Counted from the stretch's first letter, positions 1-8,633 are shown. The stretch is 64,000 nucleotides of DNA from Glaciihabitans sp. dw_435 (GCF_018449675.1 NZ_JAAVUZ010000004.1:62001-126000); one strand, 5' to 3'. The notes: generated from the sequence alone by a model not told the origin. Made by a program: numbers and translations.

Positions 1-557
1 AGGCCGAAGTCGCCGACGACCGACCAGGGGTTCACGATGCTGATGATCGCGGCGATGGAGGCGTTGAGCGCGACGAGGGAGGCTGCGTCGTTGAGGAGGC
101 TCTCGGTCTCCAGCACGGTGACGACGCGCCGAGGGAGCCGCAACCGGCCGGCAATGGCGGTGACAGCCACAGCGTCCGTGGGGGCGACCACGGCGCCAAG
201 GGCGAAGGCTGCCGCGAGGCTCACCGTCGGGACGAGCCACCACATGGTGAAACCGACGGTGACGACGGTGAACGCGACGAGACCGACGCCGAGAACGAGG
301 ATGCTGTCGCGCCGGGCAAAGATGTCCGAGAGGGGAGTGCGGATGGCCGCCGCGAACAGAAGCGGGGGCAGCAGACCGTAGAGGATGAGCTCGGGCTCGA
401 CGACCATCTGGGGGATGCCCGGCAGAAACGAAACAGCCGCCCCGACGGCCACGAGCGCGACGGGTGCTGAGACACCCGCGCGTCCGGCGATGCCGGTGAC
501 GGCGACCGTCACGATGACGAACGAAACGATCCACACGATCGAACTGACCGGGTCCAC
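1..557 (-). CDS. Na+/H+ antiporter, CPA1 (NhaP) type, N-terminal part
   Basis: The first 185 codons of an integral-membrane cation/proton antiporter; the rest lies beyond the window edge. The translation is almost entirely hydrophobic and carries two CPA1 signatures, GAVVAPTDAVAV (about residues 121-132) and ESLLNDA (about 151-157), which hold the membrane-embedded acidic residues used for ion exchange. The start is a GTG at 555-557, preceded by GAAGGGAG about 5 nt upstream; no ATG fits. It is divergent from the membrane protein at 718. The expected role is sodium and pH homeostasis in the cytoplasmic membrane. Family membership is clear; ion specificity is not readable. Confidence 0.85.
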   Translation of the reverse strand, partial: MDPVSSIVWIVSFVIVTVAVTGIAGRAGVSAPVALVAVGAAVSFLPGIPQMVVEPELILYGLLPPLLFAAAIRTPLSDIFARRDSILVLGVGLVAFTVVTVGFTMWWLVPTVSLAAAFALGAVVAPTDAVAVTAIAGRLRLPRRVVTVLETESLLNDAASLVALNASIAAIISIVNPWSVVGDFG

Positions 558-717
558 GCGGACTCCCTTCACGCATCGCCCGCGGGGACCGGGCGGCCCG
601 CCCAGCGTACCGAAGTTGAGACGATCTCCACCCGGCACTCCACCCCAGGGAGGTGCCGCGGTCCGGCACATCCGACGAACGTTGAGGTATTCACATTCGT
701 TCGTCGAAAGAGATCCC
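558..717. other. Divergent intergenic region
   Basis: These 160 bases separate the antiporter start from the membrane-protein start and must hold both promoters. I see no convincing -35/-10 pair or operator. Confidence 0.4.
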
Positions 718-1248
718 ATGACCATTCAGACCCTCATTAATGTCGCCGTTATCCTCGTGCTCGTCGGATGGATCGGCATCCGCCAACTTGCCTGGCGTCC
801 CGTGGAAGTCGCCCGCATGTGGCGCATGCCGCTCATCCTCGGTGTCGTCGGAGTCATCACCGTGTCCAGCGACACGAGCGCCGCCCTCACCACACTGGAC
901 ATCACCCTGCTGGTGATCGAGCTCGCGGTATCCCTGGGGATTGGTGCGCTCATGGGGTCCATCGCCCGCTTCCGCCCGATCTCTGCTGCGGCAAAGGCTG
1001 CGCACTTCGCGAAGAATCCCAAGGACACCACGGATGTGACGCTGGAAAGCAGTACAGGGGGCTGGGGACTCGGCCTGTGGATCGCGTTCATCGTGGTCCG
1101 CGTCGGGATCGACATCTGGGCAGGCGCCGTCGGATCGACGATCGCCGCCTCCACGGGCGTGATCCTCATCATGGTTGCCGCTAACCGATTCTCCCGCACG
1201 GCCGTCTTCGCCGCCCGCACCTCCCGCGTGGCAGTCATTCACTCCTGA
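718..1248 (+). CDS. Membrane protein of unknown function upstream of a two-component system
   Basis: A 176-residue protein with four or five hydrophobic segments (about residues 5-22, 38-58, 65-85, 118-138 and 145-162) and no catalytic motif I recognise. An open frame extends further upstream, but ATG 718 is chosen because AAAGAG lies just before it and the upstream residues look non-coding. It ends 26 nt before a sensor kinase gene in the same direction, so it is probably cotranscribed and may act with the sensor. It vaguely resembles CcdC/DUF1453-like four-helix proteins; that is a guess. Confidence 0.75.
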   Translation: MTIQTLINVAVILVLVGWIGIRQLAWRPVEVARMWRMPLILGVVGVITVSSDTSAALTTLDITLLVIELAVSLGIGALMGSIARFRPISAAAKAAHFAKNPKDTTDVTLESSTGGWGLGLWIAFIVVRVGIDIWAGAVGSTIAASTGVILIMVAANRFSRTAVFAARTSRVAVIHS

Positions 1249-1274
1249 TCACGGGAACGCGGGAGGATAGGACG

Positions 1275-2420
1275 GTGAACCCCTCGGCAAGCAATCCCGG
1301 CATGCTCAGCAAGGTGCTGAGTCTCGCCGGGGCGCTGCTGGTCGGCTACTGGCTGATTCGCGAGTTCACGGACGAACCGGTCTGGGTGCTCGTGGTGTCC
1401 CTCGTCTCCCTCGTTGCGTGGATCGCGTTCATCTTTGTGTCCCGCGAGCGCTCCGTCGTCAGCGCCCTGCTGATCATCCTGTCCGCGGTCACGGGTGCTT
1501 TCGCCACCGGCCCGACCGCGGGGCTCCTCATTGGTCCCGTGATCGCCGCCGTGCTCACCATGATCGGCATGCCCCATCGCCCGACGTGGCACGGCGTGGT
1601 GCTCGCGCTCGCCGCGGCGGTGGTCATCCCCATCGGCGCCCTGAGCGTCGATATTCAACCTCTCGGCCTCGTCTCGATGGAGGGTGGTCTCGCCATCGCC
1701 GTCATCGCTGGATTCAGTCGACGCCAGATCCGGGTGACGCAGGTGCAGTCGCTGCAGCTGCTCGAGCAGCGGATCGTGGTGGAAGAAGAGAAGGCGAGGG
1801 GAGCGGCCCTCGCCGAACGGCAGACGGTGGCCCGGGACATCCACGACGTCCTGGCGCACAGCCTCGGCGGACTAGTACTGCAACTCGACGCTGTCGATGC
1901 GTTGCTGGAGGCGGGTCGTGTCGATGATGCCGCGGTGCGGGTGAAGAACGCCCGCGCAATGGCGGCCTCCGGTCTGGCTGAGGCACGCCGGGCGGTAGAC
2001 GCCCTCCGCGACGACCGGCGTGGCGAACCGGTCACGGCCCCCGAGTTTCGACGCACGATTGACGAACTGCTCGCGGCGCACCTCTCCCTGGGCGGTTCCG
2101 TTGACTTCTCGGTGACAGGGACAGATCGCGAGCTCGATTTCGACGTCGCGGAAGCCCTGAGGCGCACGCTGCAGGAATCCCTGACCAACGCGCGCAAGCA
2201 CGCGCCCGGCGCTCCCGTCGCGGTGCGGGTGGACTGGAGTCGCCGGCGAGTCGAGCTCGAGGTGTCCAATCCGGTCACCGCCGCCGTCCCTCTTGCGGCT
2301 CCTGCCGGACACGGTCTCGTCGGAATGAAGGAACGCGTCGCCGCCCTCGACGGCGCATCCGTCGATGCAGCGTTCGTCGATGGGAGATTCGTGGTGCATA
2401 CGCGGCTGGTGACGTCATGA
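1275..2420 (+). CDS. Sensor histidine kinase, NarL/DesK-LiaS class
   Basis: A membrane sensor kinase of 381 residues. The first 150 residues contain about five transmembrane helices with almost no extracellular domain, the layout of intramembrane-sensing kinases. A short coiled region (about 155-180) leads to the HisKA_3 box with phospho-acceptor H190 in DIHDVLAHSLGG. The C-terminus has the ATPase N-box (ESLTNARKHA) and a G-box (GHGLVGMKERV). The start is GTG 1275 behind GGGAGGAT. The stop overlaps the regulator start by 4 nt (ATGA), so the two are translationally coupled. The stimulus is unknown; cell-envelope stress is typical for the class. Confidence 0.93.
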   Translation: MNPSASNPGMLSKVLSLAGALLVGYWLIREFTDEPVWVLVVSLVSLVAWIAFIFVSRERSVVSALLIILSAVTGAFATGPTAGLLIGPVIAAVLTMIGMPHRPTWHGVVLALAAAVVIPIGALSVDIQPLGLVSMEGGLAIAVIAGFSRRQIRVTQVQSLQLLEQRIVVEEEKARGAALAERQTVARDIHDVLAHSLGGLVLQLDAVDALLEAGRVDDAAVRVKNARAMAASGLAEARRAVDALRDDRRGEPVTAPEFRRTIDELLAAHLSLGGSVDFSVTGTDRELDFDVAEALRRTLQESLTNARKHAPGAPVAVRVDWSRRRVELEVSNPVTAAVPLAAPAGHGLVGMKERVAALDGASVDAAFVDGRFVVHTRLVTS

Positions 2421-3112
2421 CCGCGGCGCACGCCGGACAGCCCTCGCCGACCATCCGCGTGCTCGTCGCCGACGATCAGGCAATCGTTCGGGACGGCCTC
2501 GTGACAATTCTGTCGCTGCTCCCCGACATCGAGATCGTCGGAGAGGCAGCCGACGGCGAGGAGGCCGTGCGCCTGGTGCGCCAACTCCGTCCGGACGTCG
2601 TGCTGATGGACTTGCGGATGCCCCGCCTCGACGGTGCCGCGGCGACCGCCCTCATCGTGGCGGAGCTCCCGGCTACCGCCGTGCTCGTGCTCACCACCTA
2701 CGCCGATGATGCGTCAATCGTTGGAGCCCTGCGCGGGGGAGCGCGTGGATACCTCACCAAGGACGCGGGTCGTGCTGACCTCTCCGCCGCCATCCGATCC
2801 GTGGCGCGGGGCCAGACAACGTTCTCGGCCGAAGTGGGGGCACTGCTGATCGGCGGAGTGACGGGGTCACCCGTCTCGGCCGCACCCGCCGTGTCCGGGG
2901 CATCCGTTCATGATCGTTTTCCCGTCCTCACCGCCCGCGAGGCGGAGGTGCTCGGCCACATCGCCGAGGGGCTCAGTAATCCGGAGATTGCTGAGCGCAT
3001 GTACGTGAGCGTTACCACGGTGAAGACCTATATCAACGCAATATTTGCCAAGCTCGCCCTGCGCGACCGGTCGCAGGCCATTGCCCTTGTGCTGTCCTCA
3101 GACGAGCACTGA
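2417..3112 (+). CDS. Response regulator, NarL/LuxR family
   Basis: A 231-residue cytoplasmic transcription factor. The receiver domain (about residues 12-128) has the acidic pair D19-D20, phospho-acceptor D65 in LMDLRMPR, and a conserved TTYADD stretch. A 30-residue linker is followed by a LuxR-type helix-turn-helix (about 170-225: LTAREAEVLGHIAEGLSNPEI, then SVTTVKTYINAIFAKL). It overlaps the kinase gene by 4 nt and is surely its cognate partner. Its stop lies only 3 nt from the end of the convergent gene. Targets cannot be read, though the adjacent membrane protein is a plausible one. Confidence 0.94.
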   Translation: MTAAHAGQPSPTIRVLVADDQAIVRDGLVTILSLLPDIEIVGEAADGEEAVRLVRQLRPDVVLMDLRMPRLDGAAATALIVAELPATAVLVLTTYADDASIVGALRGGARGYLTKDAGRADLSAAIRSVARGQTTFSAEVGALLIGGVTGSPVSAAPAVSGASVHDRFPVLTAREAEVLGHIAEGLSNPEIAERMYVSVTTVKTYINAIFAKLALRDRSQAIALVLSSDEH

Positions 3113-3115
3113 ACC

Positions 3116-4129
3116 CTAGACACGTCCGCGTTTGCGTGCCGCTGTCCGTCGTGACAGCACTGCAGCGGCCGCGGCCCCTGCAAGGACAACTACGCCGCCG
3201 CCCACAATCAGGCTGATCATGAGGCTGTTGTCGGGCGGGGTCGTGATCTTCACGGGTGTTCCCACGCCCGTCGCAGGGAACGTGAACGTGGCGTCGGCCG
3301 TGCGCTCATCGACCCCACTCTTTACGGCAAGGTGGGCGGTCCATGGCCCGTCGGGCAGCGCTTTGTCCAGCGTGAAGATGGCGTTCGCCGACTCTCCGGG
3401 CGCAACCGTGGTTGCCCGCGCCAATGTGAACGGTCCGGCCGACAGACCACCCGGTCCATCGCTCAGCCTCAAGGTTCCGGTTGCGTCGATTGCGCGGCCA
3501 CCCGTGTTGGTCACCAGCGCTGTGACGCTCGGAACGCCGGCCTCGTTGCGCGACGGTGACACTGAGGTGACAGTGAAATCAGTGGCCGCGGCATTGCTCC
3601 CGCCGACTGTCACATACATGCGGATGCCGGCCCGACTTGCCTGCACGACGGGCGAATCCTTCGACGTGGTGCCGCGGATTTCTGCCCACACTGCGGCGTA
3701 CTGCTCACCGGGCGCGGCGTCCGCGGGGACCGCGACGGTGACGGTGATCGTTTTCTTCGCACCGCCGGGGAGAGCTATTTCTGAATCGCTCAGTCGGGTC
3801 CAGCTCGTGAGGTCGTTGGAGGACGGATTCGCCTCTCCCTGGAACGTTCCGTCGGCTATGTGCGCTGCACCGGTGTACAGAAAGACGGTCTGCTGCGTCG
3901 GCGAAGGATTTGTTACGGTCACGCGGCTCGTAGTGGACCCGCCGGGCTCCACCGAACCAACAATGTACGACGCGGCACGTGGATCTGCGGCCACAGCGGC
4001 TGGCGAGACATCAGTGAGTTTCACTCCAACGCCGCTGGCAGGATCGGTCGCTGCCGAAGCGGAGACGGCCACCGCCAGCGGCGCCACCGCGACCAGCGCG
4101 GCAATAACGGCAGAAAAGATGTAACGCAC
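3116..4129 (-). CDS. Surface protein with WxL-interacting (DUF916-like) domain
   Basis: A 337-residue exported protein. A signal peptide (about residues 1-27, ending ASA) is followed by a beta-rich region. Its N-terminal half matches the DUF916/WxLIP peptidoglycan-binding pattern: SYIVGSVEPGGSTTSRVTVTN, then TITVTVAVPADAAPGEQYAA and a VWAEIRG strand. A second Ig-like part (about 175-290) leads to one C-terminal transmembrane helix (about 305-326) and a basic tail. The start is GTG 4129 behind GGGGGCG. It lies downstream of the WxL-like gene at 4233, with a hairpin between them. In Firmicutes such proteins bind WxL proteins to the cell wall; that role here is inferred. Confidence 0.8.
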   Translation of the reverse strand: MRYIFSAVIAALVAVAPLAVAVSASAATDPASGVGVKLTDVSPAAVAADPRAASYIVGSVEPGGSTTSRVTVTNPSPTQQTVFLYTGAAHIADGTFQGEANPSSNDLTSWTRLSDSEIALPGGAKKTITVTVAVPADAAPGEQYAAVWAEIRGTTSKDSPVVQASRAGIRMYVTVGGSNAAATDFTVTSVSPSRNEAGVPSVTALVTNTGGRAIDATGTLRLSDGPGGLSAGPFTLARATTVAPGESANAIFTLDKALPDGPWTAHLAVKSGVDERTADATFTFPATGVGTPVKITTPPDNSLMISLIVGGGVVVLAGAAAAAVLSRRTAARKRGRV

Positions 4130-4186
4130 GTGGAACGCCCCCTGTTGCTATAAATGTGCGGCACGCCGCAATGGTGCAGATGCAAA

Positions 4187-4218
4187 CGCGGGACGGCCGA
4201 TGAATCGGTCGTCCCGCG
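4187..4218. terminator. Hairpin terminator after the WxL-like gene
   Basis: A 14-bp stem (CGCGGGACGGCCGA with its complement, one G-U pair) and loop TGAA lie 15 nt past the stop of the gene at 4233. There is only a short T run (TTT) on the minus strand, so it may attenuate rather than stop transcription into the DUF916 gene. Confidence 0.6.
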
Positions 4219-4232
4219 GGTGGTGAACGTTG

Positions 4233-4754
4233 TTACAGAACGGACTGCGTCAGCGTCGCCGTGTAGTTGTCGGCGAGAGCTGCTGCGGGAACGGCAACGC
4301 TCAGACTTCCGTTCCACGTTGTGTTGTTATTTCCCGTGACGGCAGTCGCCGTCTGGATCGGAGTCGCGACCGTCAGGTCAGTAATGGCAGCGGCGGTGGT
4401 GATCGTCGCCGTTCCGGTGTGGGCGGTTCCGGTGGCGGCATAGGTCGAGAGAGCCGGCGAGATGACGTTTGCCGGGGTGGTGGTGCCAACGAACTGGGTC
4501 ATCGACACCGAGGTGACCCAGCCAAGGGCGCTCTGGGCGCGCAGGTCGCTGACCGCGACGCCAAAGTCAGCAGAGACGGACGCAACGCCTGGAGCAACGT
4601 CAGGCATAACGATTGCGTCGCTGGTGATGGAAAGTACACCAGCTTCGACGGCAACGGCGACGGGAGCGTCAACGGCCATGGCCGGGACGGCGCTGACGCC
4701 GACGAGAGCGACAGCGGCGGAAAGAACGATTGCAGAGCGCGTAAGAGTACGCAT
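4233..4754 (-). CDS. Secreted WxL-like surface protein
   Basis: A 173-residue exported protein: signal peptide about 1-28 (ending AMA), then a Ser/Thr/Ala/Val-rich beta domain without cysteines. The arrangement resembles WxL domains: an early D-F-G-V-A-V-SDLRA stretch, a central ALGWVTSVSM segment where WxL proteins have the first W-x-L motif, and a C-terminus ending NYTATLTQSVL where they end in a strand like YTATLTWTL. The canonical W-x-L tripeptides themselves are missing, so the assignment rests on layout and on the DUF916 neighbour. It is probably non-covalently attached to peptidoglycan. Confidence 0.7.
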   Translation of the reverse strand: MRTLTRSAIVLSAAVALVGVSAVPAMAVDAPVAVAVEAGVLSITSDAIVMPDVAPGVASVSADFGVAVSDLRAQSALGWVTSVSMTQFVGTTTPANVISPALSTYAATGTAHTGTATITTAAAITDLTVATPIQTATAVTGNNNTTWNGSLSVAVPAAALADNYTATLTQSVL

Positions 4755-5072
4755 GAGATCCCCATTTTTTGTTGCAAATGTTGGCGACTTGAGCGAATGC
4801 CGTGTCTTCCCACCACTTGACCGGCCAAATCCTCCGCCATTGCGCGGGTCCTATCTGGATACTCAGAACGCTACACCCACTACTGGGGTAATACCTAGGA
4901 AAAGCGAGATATGCACAAAATCTAGATTGTGCGAGGGCTTGTAATTATCGGGCGAAATGAGGTAATGGGATATCTCCTCAATATAGCGACACGCGTGTTG
5001 GTACCGAGTCAGAGCGTTGCAAATCATGCACGATGCCGCACCATTACGGCTGGCAACACGTCACTCATGCCG
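4755..5072. other. AT-richer intergenic region upstream of the WxL-like gene
   Basis: This 318-nt stretch contains no credible gene. It is visibly richer in A and T than its surroundings (for example 4868-5000). It must carry the minus-strand promoter for the WxL-like gene, and several TAnnnT-like hexamers are present, but no pair is convincing. No terminator is visible behind the small gene at 5073. Confidence 0.5.
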
Positions 5073-5342
5073 TCAGCGAGGCGCGAGGCGACGATTGGTC
5101 ATTCTCACCCCAACGCACGCGGCGGCGAGAATCGCGCCGTCACCTCCGAGGGCGGTGAGAAGCATGAACGTGCTGATGCCTTCATCTTTCGTTGATGTCG
5201 CCCGTAGCGTCGCCGGAGTCGCGCTAGTGATGCTGTCAATGGAGCGCGTGTGTGACCCGTTGTCGGCCACTGCGTTGGCGGATAGTGCGGGAACGAGAAG
5301 TGCGCACGCGAGGAGTGCAGTGAGTCCGAAATTTCGCAACAT
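5073..5342 (-). CDS. Small secreted, membrane-anchored protein
   Basis: An 89-residue product: a signal peptide (about 1-24, LLACALLVPALSANA) followed by about 32 polar residues, one transmembrane helix (about 57-80) and a short basic tail RMTNRRLAPR. There is no LPXTG motif. ATG 5342 is chosen over an in-frame upstream ATG because the signal peptide then begins at residue 1. It lies upstream of the WxL-like and DUF916 genes on the same strand, so the three may form a surface module. No family is recognised. Confidence 0.65.
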   Translation of the reverse strand: MLRNFGLTALLACALLVPALSANAVADNGSHTRSIDSITSATPATLRATSTKDEGISTFMLLTALGGDGAILAAACVGVRMTNRRLAPR

Positions 5343-5544
5343 GACAAACCAACTTCGTGAAGTGGTGCGGTGACGTGGAAAGCGAGCCGGGTTCAGCTGC
5401 TGCATCGAGGCTATCTCTGATGACCCCTGTTCGGGGGTGCTGTTGCGGAATACGCTGACGGGGATAGATCTCGACACCGTCACCCGCGGTCGACATCCGC
5501 TCCCGATCGGTGTCCACTACACGCTGAACAAAGGAGCGCCCGCC
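5343..5544. other. Divergent intergenic region with small inverted repeat
   Basis: Contains promoters for the small secreted protein (minus) and the permease (plus). A short hairpin, ACCCC-TGTTC-GGGGGT, lies at about 5421-5437. The strong ribosome binding site AAAGGAG at 5530-5536 sets the permease start at GTG 5545. Confidence 0.45.
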
Positions 5545-7353
5545 GTGACGACATCAGTGACCTCGACGCAATCCCCGGGTGGAGACAAGGGTCTTAAGGG
5601 CGGTGCGCTTGGCTTGGTGTCGAGCATCGTTGTCGGCGTGGCATCCACCGCCCCTGCGTACAGCCTCGCGGCAAGCCTCGGCTTCATCGTGGCCAGCGGG
5701 GGCGCGTTGCTGGCGGGGACCAAGGCACCGGGGATCGTGCTGTTGGCCTTCATCCCGATGTATCTCATCGCAGTCGCTTACCAGGAGCTGAACAAAGCGG
5801 AGCCTGACTGTGGAACTACATTCACGTGGGCGACGCGCGCGTTCGGGCCGATCACCGGCTGGATGGGCGGGTGGGGCATCATCGTCGCCGACGTCATCGT
5901 GATGGCGAATCTCGCGCAGGTTGCGGGGTCGTACTCGTTTACATTTCTGGGTGATCTGGGGTTGACGTCGGTGGCGGGCCTATCCGACAGCGTTCTGTGG
6001 TCGACGGTGGCGGGTCTCATCTGGATCGCCGTCATGACGTGGATCTGTTACCGCGGCATCGAGATTTCAGCTCGGCTTCAATACGTACTGCTCAGCATCG
6101 AAGTGGTTGTTCTCATCTTCTTCGCGGCGTTCGCCCTCGTGCGCGTGTACTCCGGTAGCGCGGAAAGCTATTCGCTGACGCCGACCCTCGACTGGTTCAA
6201 TCCGTTCACGCTCGACTTCGGCAGCGTTATTGCACCCGCGATGCTGACCGCGATCTTCATCTACTGGGGCTGGGACACGGCCGTGTCCGTCAACGAGGAG
6301 ACGACGAATCCCGAGAAGACGCCCGGACGTGCGGCGATCATCAGCACCGTGCTGCTGTTGGTGACGTATGCCCTCGTTGCCGTCGCGGCGGTGGCTTTCG
6401 CGGGAGTGGGCACGGAGGGGATCGGGCTGGGGAACGAGGCGAATGCCGACGACGTGTTTTCCGCCATTGGCCCGGAGCTGTTCGGAGAGAGCGTTGGCGG
6501 GCACATCCTCATGTTGCTGTTGTCCGCGTCCATCCTGACGTCGGCGTCTGCCTCCACCCAGACCACGATCCTGCCAACCGCGCGCACATCACTGTCGATG
6601 GCCGTGTACCGCGCCCTGCCCGCGCGCTTCGCCCGCATCCACCCTCGATTTCTCACCCCGACGTGGTCGACAATCGGCATGGGAATCGTCTCCGCCGCGT
6701 TCTATCTCGTCTTCACGCTCATCAGCGTGAGCTTGCTGGTGGCGCTGATCGGGTCCATCGGCCTCATGATCGCGTTCTACTACGGTCTGACGGGCTTCGC
6801 GTGCGTGTGGTATTACCGCAAGACGCTCACCTCGTCATTCCGCAACGTGATCATGCGGGGCGTGTTTCCGCTGCTCGGGGGCGCATCGTTGCTTGCCGTA
6901 TTCATTTATGGGCTCATTCAGTTCGCGGCGCCCGATTGGTTGGTCGATGACGACGGCAACAATGTCACCATCTTCGGTATCGGGGCGCAGGCCGTCGTCG
7001 GTGTGGGCGGTCTGCTCATCGGCGCGGTCCTCATGGGAATCTGGTGGATCCGGCAGCCCGATTTTTTCCGGGGAAAGACCCTCCCGCGACGGTCCGATGA
7101 TCTGGTGCTCGCCCCGGGCCACGGCAGGGTCCCCACTTTCGGACTCCCGGACTCCGGTCGCATGCCCGACGTCATCGCACCTGACCTCTCCAATCTTCCA
7201 CCGGGTGGACAGGCGATCGATGCGGCGACCGGACGACCGGTGTTCGAGACCGAAGCTCGACCCGGCGCCAATCCCGGCGCTGATCCCGACGCCGGGGATG
7301 GAACCGCGGATGACGGTCGGGCGGAGGATGGTGCACCGCGGCACCGGTTGTGA
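5545..7353 (+). CDS. APC-superfamily amino-acid permease
   Basis: A 602-residue integral-membrane transporter with about 12 transmembrane helices (roughly residues 15-480). The N-terminal region has the APC signature GxxSSIVVGVASTAPAYS followed by GTTFTWATRAFGPITGW. A long hydrophilic C-terminal tail (about 515-602), rich in Asp, Gly, Ala and Pro, is cytoplasmic. The GTG start is preferred over an upstream ATG at 5437 because AAAGGAG sits 8 nt before it and the hydrophobic domain then begins normally. The substrate is probably an amino acid or polyamine but cannot be read from sequence. It appears monocistronic. Confidence 0.88.
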   Translation: MTTSVTSTQSPGGDKGLKGGALGLVSSIVVGVASTAPAYSLAASLGFIVASGGALLAGTKAPGIVLLAFIPMYLIAVAYQELNKAEPDCGTTFTWATRAFGPITGWMGGWGIIVADVIVMANLAQVAGSYSFTFLGDLGLTSVAGLSDSVLWSTVAGLIWIAVMTWICYRGIEISARLQYVLLSIEVVVLIFFAAFALVRVYSGSAESYSLTPTLDWFNPFTLDFGSVIAPAMLTAIFIYWGWDTAVSVNEETTNPEKTPGRAAIISTVLLLVTYALVAVAAVAFAGVGTEGIGLGNEANADDVFSAIGPELFGESVGGHILMLLLSASILTSASASTQTTILPTARTSLSMAVYRALPARFARIHPRFLTPTWSTIGMGIVSAAFYLVFTLISVSLLVALIGSIGLMIAFYYGLTGFACVWYYRKTLTSSFRNVIMRGVFPLLGGASLLAVFIYGLIQFAAPDWLVDDDGNNVTIFGIGAQAVVGVGGLLIGAVLMGIWWIRQPDFFRGKTLPRRSDDLVLAPGHGRVPTFGLPDSGRMPDVIAPDLSNLPPGGQAIDAATGRPVFETEARPGANPGADPDAGDGTADDGRAEDGAPRHRL

Positions 7354-7401
7354 TCCGTCAAGGCTGGTCTGCGCTCAGCGTTCGGGCGTAGTGTCGGGAT
7401 C

Positions 7402-7722
7402 ATGGCGAATCTCATTGAAAATGTTGCAGGAACTGTGTCCAAGCTCGGCGTGAAGGCGGCCTACGGCGACAAGGTAACGGTGGACGGAGTCGAGTTGGTA
7501 CCCGTCGCGGTCGTGCAGTTCGGATTCGGTGCCGGCGGCGACAACGACGAGAACGGCGGCGGGGGTGGTGGCGGATTCAGCGTGCCGATCGGCGCTTATG
7601 TCGGTGGTCCCAATGGCCTGGCCTTCCGTCCCAATATCATTGCCCTTCTCTGGGTGCTCGTGCCCCTGACCTGGGTCGGCGGGCGTGCCCTCAGCCGGGT
7701 CATCCGCGCCCTCAAGAAGTAG
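7402..7722 (+). CDS. GerW/YtfJ-family protein
   Basis: A 106-residue protein with the family order: an N-terminal helix, DKVTVDGVELVPVAVVQFGFG, a Gly run (about 51-58), then FSVPIGAYVGG and a C-terminal hydrophobic helix (about 76-95) with basic end. Family members are called sporulation protein YtfJ/GerW in Bacillus, but they are widespread in non-sporulating actinobacteria, where their role is unknown. Nothing here suggests sporulation. The C-terminal helix suggests membrane association. Confidence 0.82.
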   Translation: MANLIENVAGTVSKLGVKAAYGDKVTVDGVELVPVAVVQFGFGAGGDNDENGGGGGGGFSVPIGAYVGGPNGLAFRPNIIALLWVLVPLTWVGGRALSRVIRALKK

Positions 7723-7733
7723 TCCCTTCTCTA

Positions 7734-7765
7734 CCTCCGGCGCGGATACCCCTCCGCGTCGGGGG
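7734..7765. terminator. Hairpin after the GerW-like gene
   Basis: A 13-bp stem with two G-U pairs (CCTCCGGCGCGGA opposite TCCGCGTCGGGGG) and a six-base loop, 11 nt after the stop. No T run. It ends 19 nt before the DUF3097 start. Confidence 0.55.
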
Positions 7766-7784
7766 AGTCGGATAACCTCGGCGG

Positions 7785-8633
7785 GTGGATGACGATCGCT
7801 ACGGTTCCGATGTACTCGCTGGATTCAACAAGCGGGCTCCCCGCACGCCTCCGGCCATCGTCGAGGCGGTGCGTGACCTCGTCGTAGAAGAAACAGCGAC
7901 CGGGTTTGTCGGCGCGGTGCTGGGGTTCGAGGGCAGGTTCGTCCGACTCGAGGACCGCAAGGGCCGCGTGCGCATCTTCTCTCTGGGCGACGGATTCATG
8001 ATCGACGGCAAACCGGTCGCTCTGCGGATGCCCAAGATCAGCACGATCTCGTCGCCGACCGCCCGCACAGCCTCCGGCTCCTTCGCCGTGGCCGACGCCC
8101 GCGCCCGTGTGGCCCTTCCCAGCCGGATCTTTGTCGAGGGACGGCACGATGCCGAGCTCGTCGAGCGCGTGTGGGGAGACGACCTCCGAGTCGAAGGCGT
8201 CGTCGTCGAATATCTAGAGGGCGTCGATGACCTCGACGGCATCATCCGCTCGTTCGCGCCGGGACCCGGTCGCCGGGTGGGTGTGCTGGTTGACCACCTG
8301 GTCGCCGGATCAAAAGAGAGCCGAATCGCCGACACCGTTGCCCGGGGGCCATTCGGCTCCGATGTACTGGTGGTGGGTCATCCGTTCGTTGACATCTGGC
8401 AAGCGGTGAAACCGTCGAGCCTCGGCATTGCCGCCTGGCCGACGATCCCGCGCACCATGGAGTGGAAGCACGGCATCTGCGAAGCGTTCGGTTGGCCGCA
8501 CGAAGACCAGGCCGACATCGCGCGTGCCTGGAAGCAGATCCTCGGCCGGGTGCGTTCCTACGCCGACCTCGAACCCGTGTTGCTTGGCCGCGTCGAGCAG
8601 CTCATCGACTTTGTAACGGTTCCAGCAGACTGA
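7785..8633 (+). CDS. DUF3097 family protein
   Basis: A 282-residue cytoplasmic protein of the actinobacterial DUF3097 family. The N-terminal part (about 25-75) forms a small beta domain (FVGAVLGFEGRFVRLEDRKG). The C-terminal part resembles a TOPRIM-like fold: IFVEGRHDAELVERVWGDDLR holds the acidic residue and VGVLVDHLVAGSKE a later acidic strand, followed by VLVVGHPFVDIWQAVKP. The start is GTG 7785. The TOPRIM likeness suggests nucleic-acid or phosphotransfer chemistry, but no activity is established. It is probably monocistronic. Confidence 0.85.
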   Translation: MDDDRYGSDVLAGFNKRAPRTPPAIVEAVRDLVVEETATGFVGAVLGFEGRFVRLEDRKGRVRIFSLGDGFMIDGKPVALRMPKISTISSPTARTASGSFAVADARARVALPSRIFVEGRHDAELVERVWGDDLRVEGVVVEYLEGVDDLDGIIRSFAPGPGRRVGVLVDHLVAGSKESRIADTVARGPFGSDVLVVGHPFVDIWQAVKPSSLGIAAWPTIPRTMEWKHGICEAFGWPHEDQADIARAWKQILGRVRSYADLEPVLLGRVEQLIDFVTVPAD

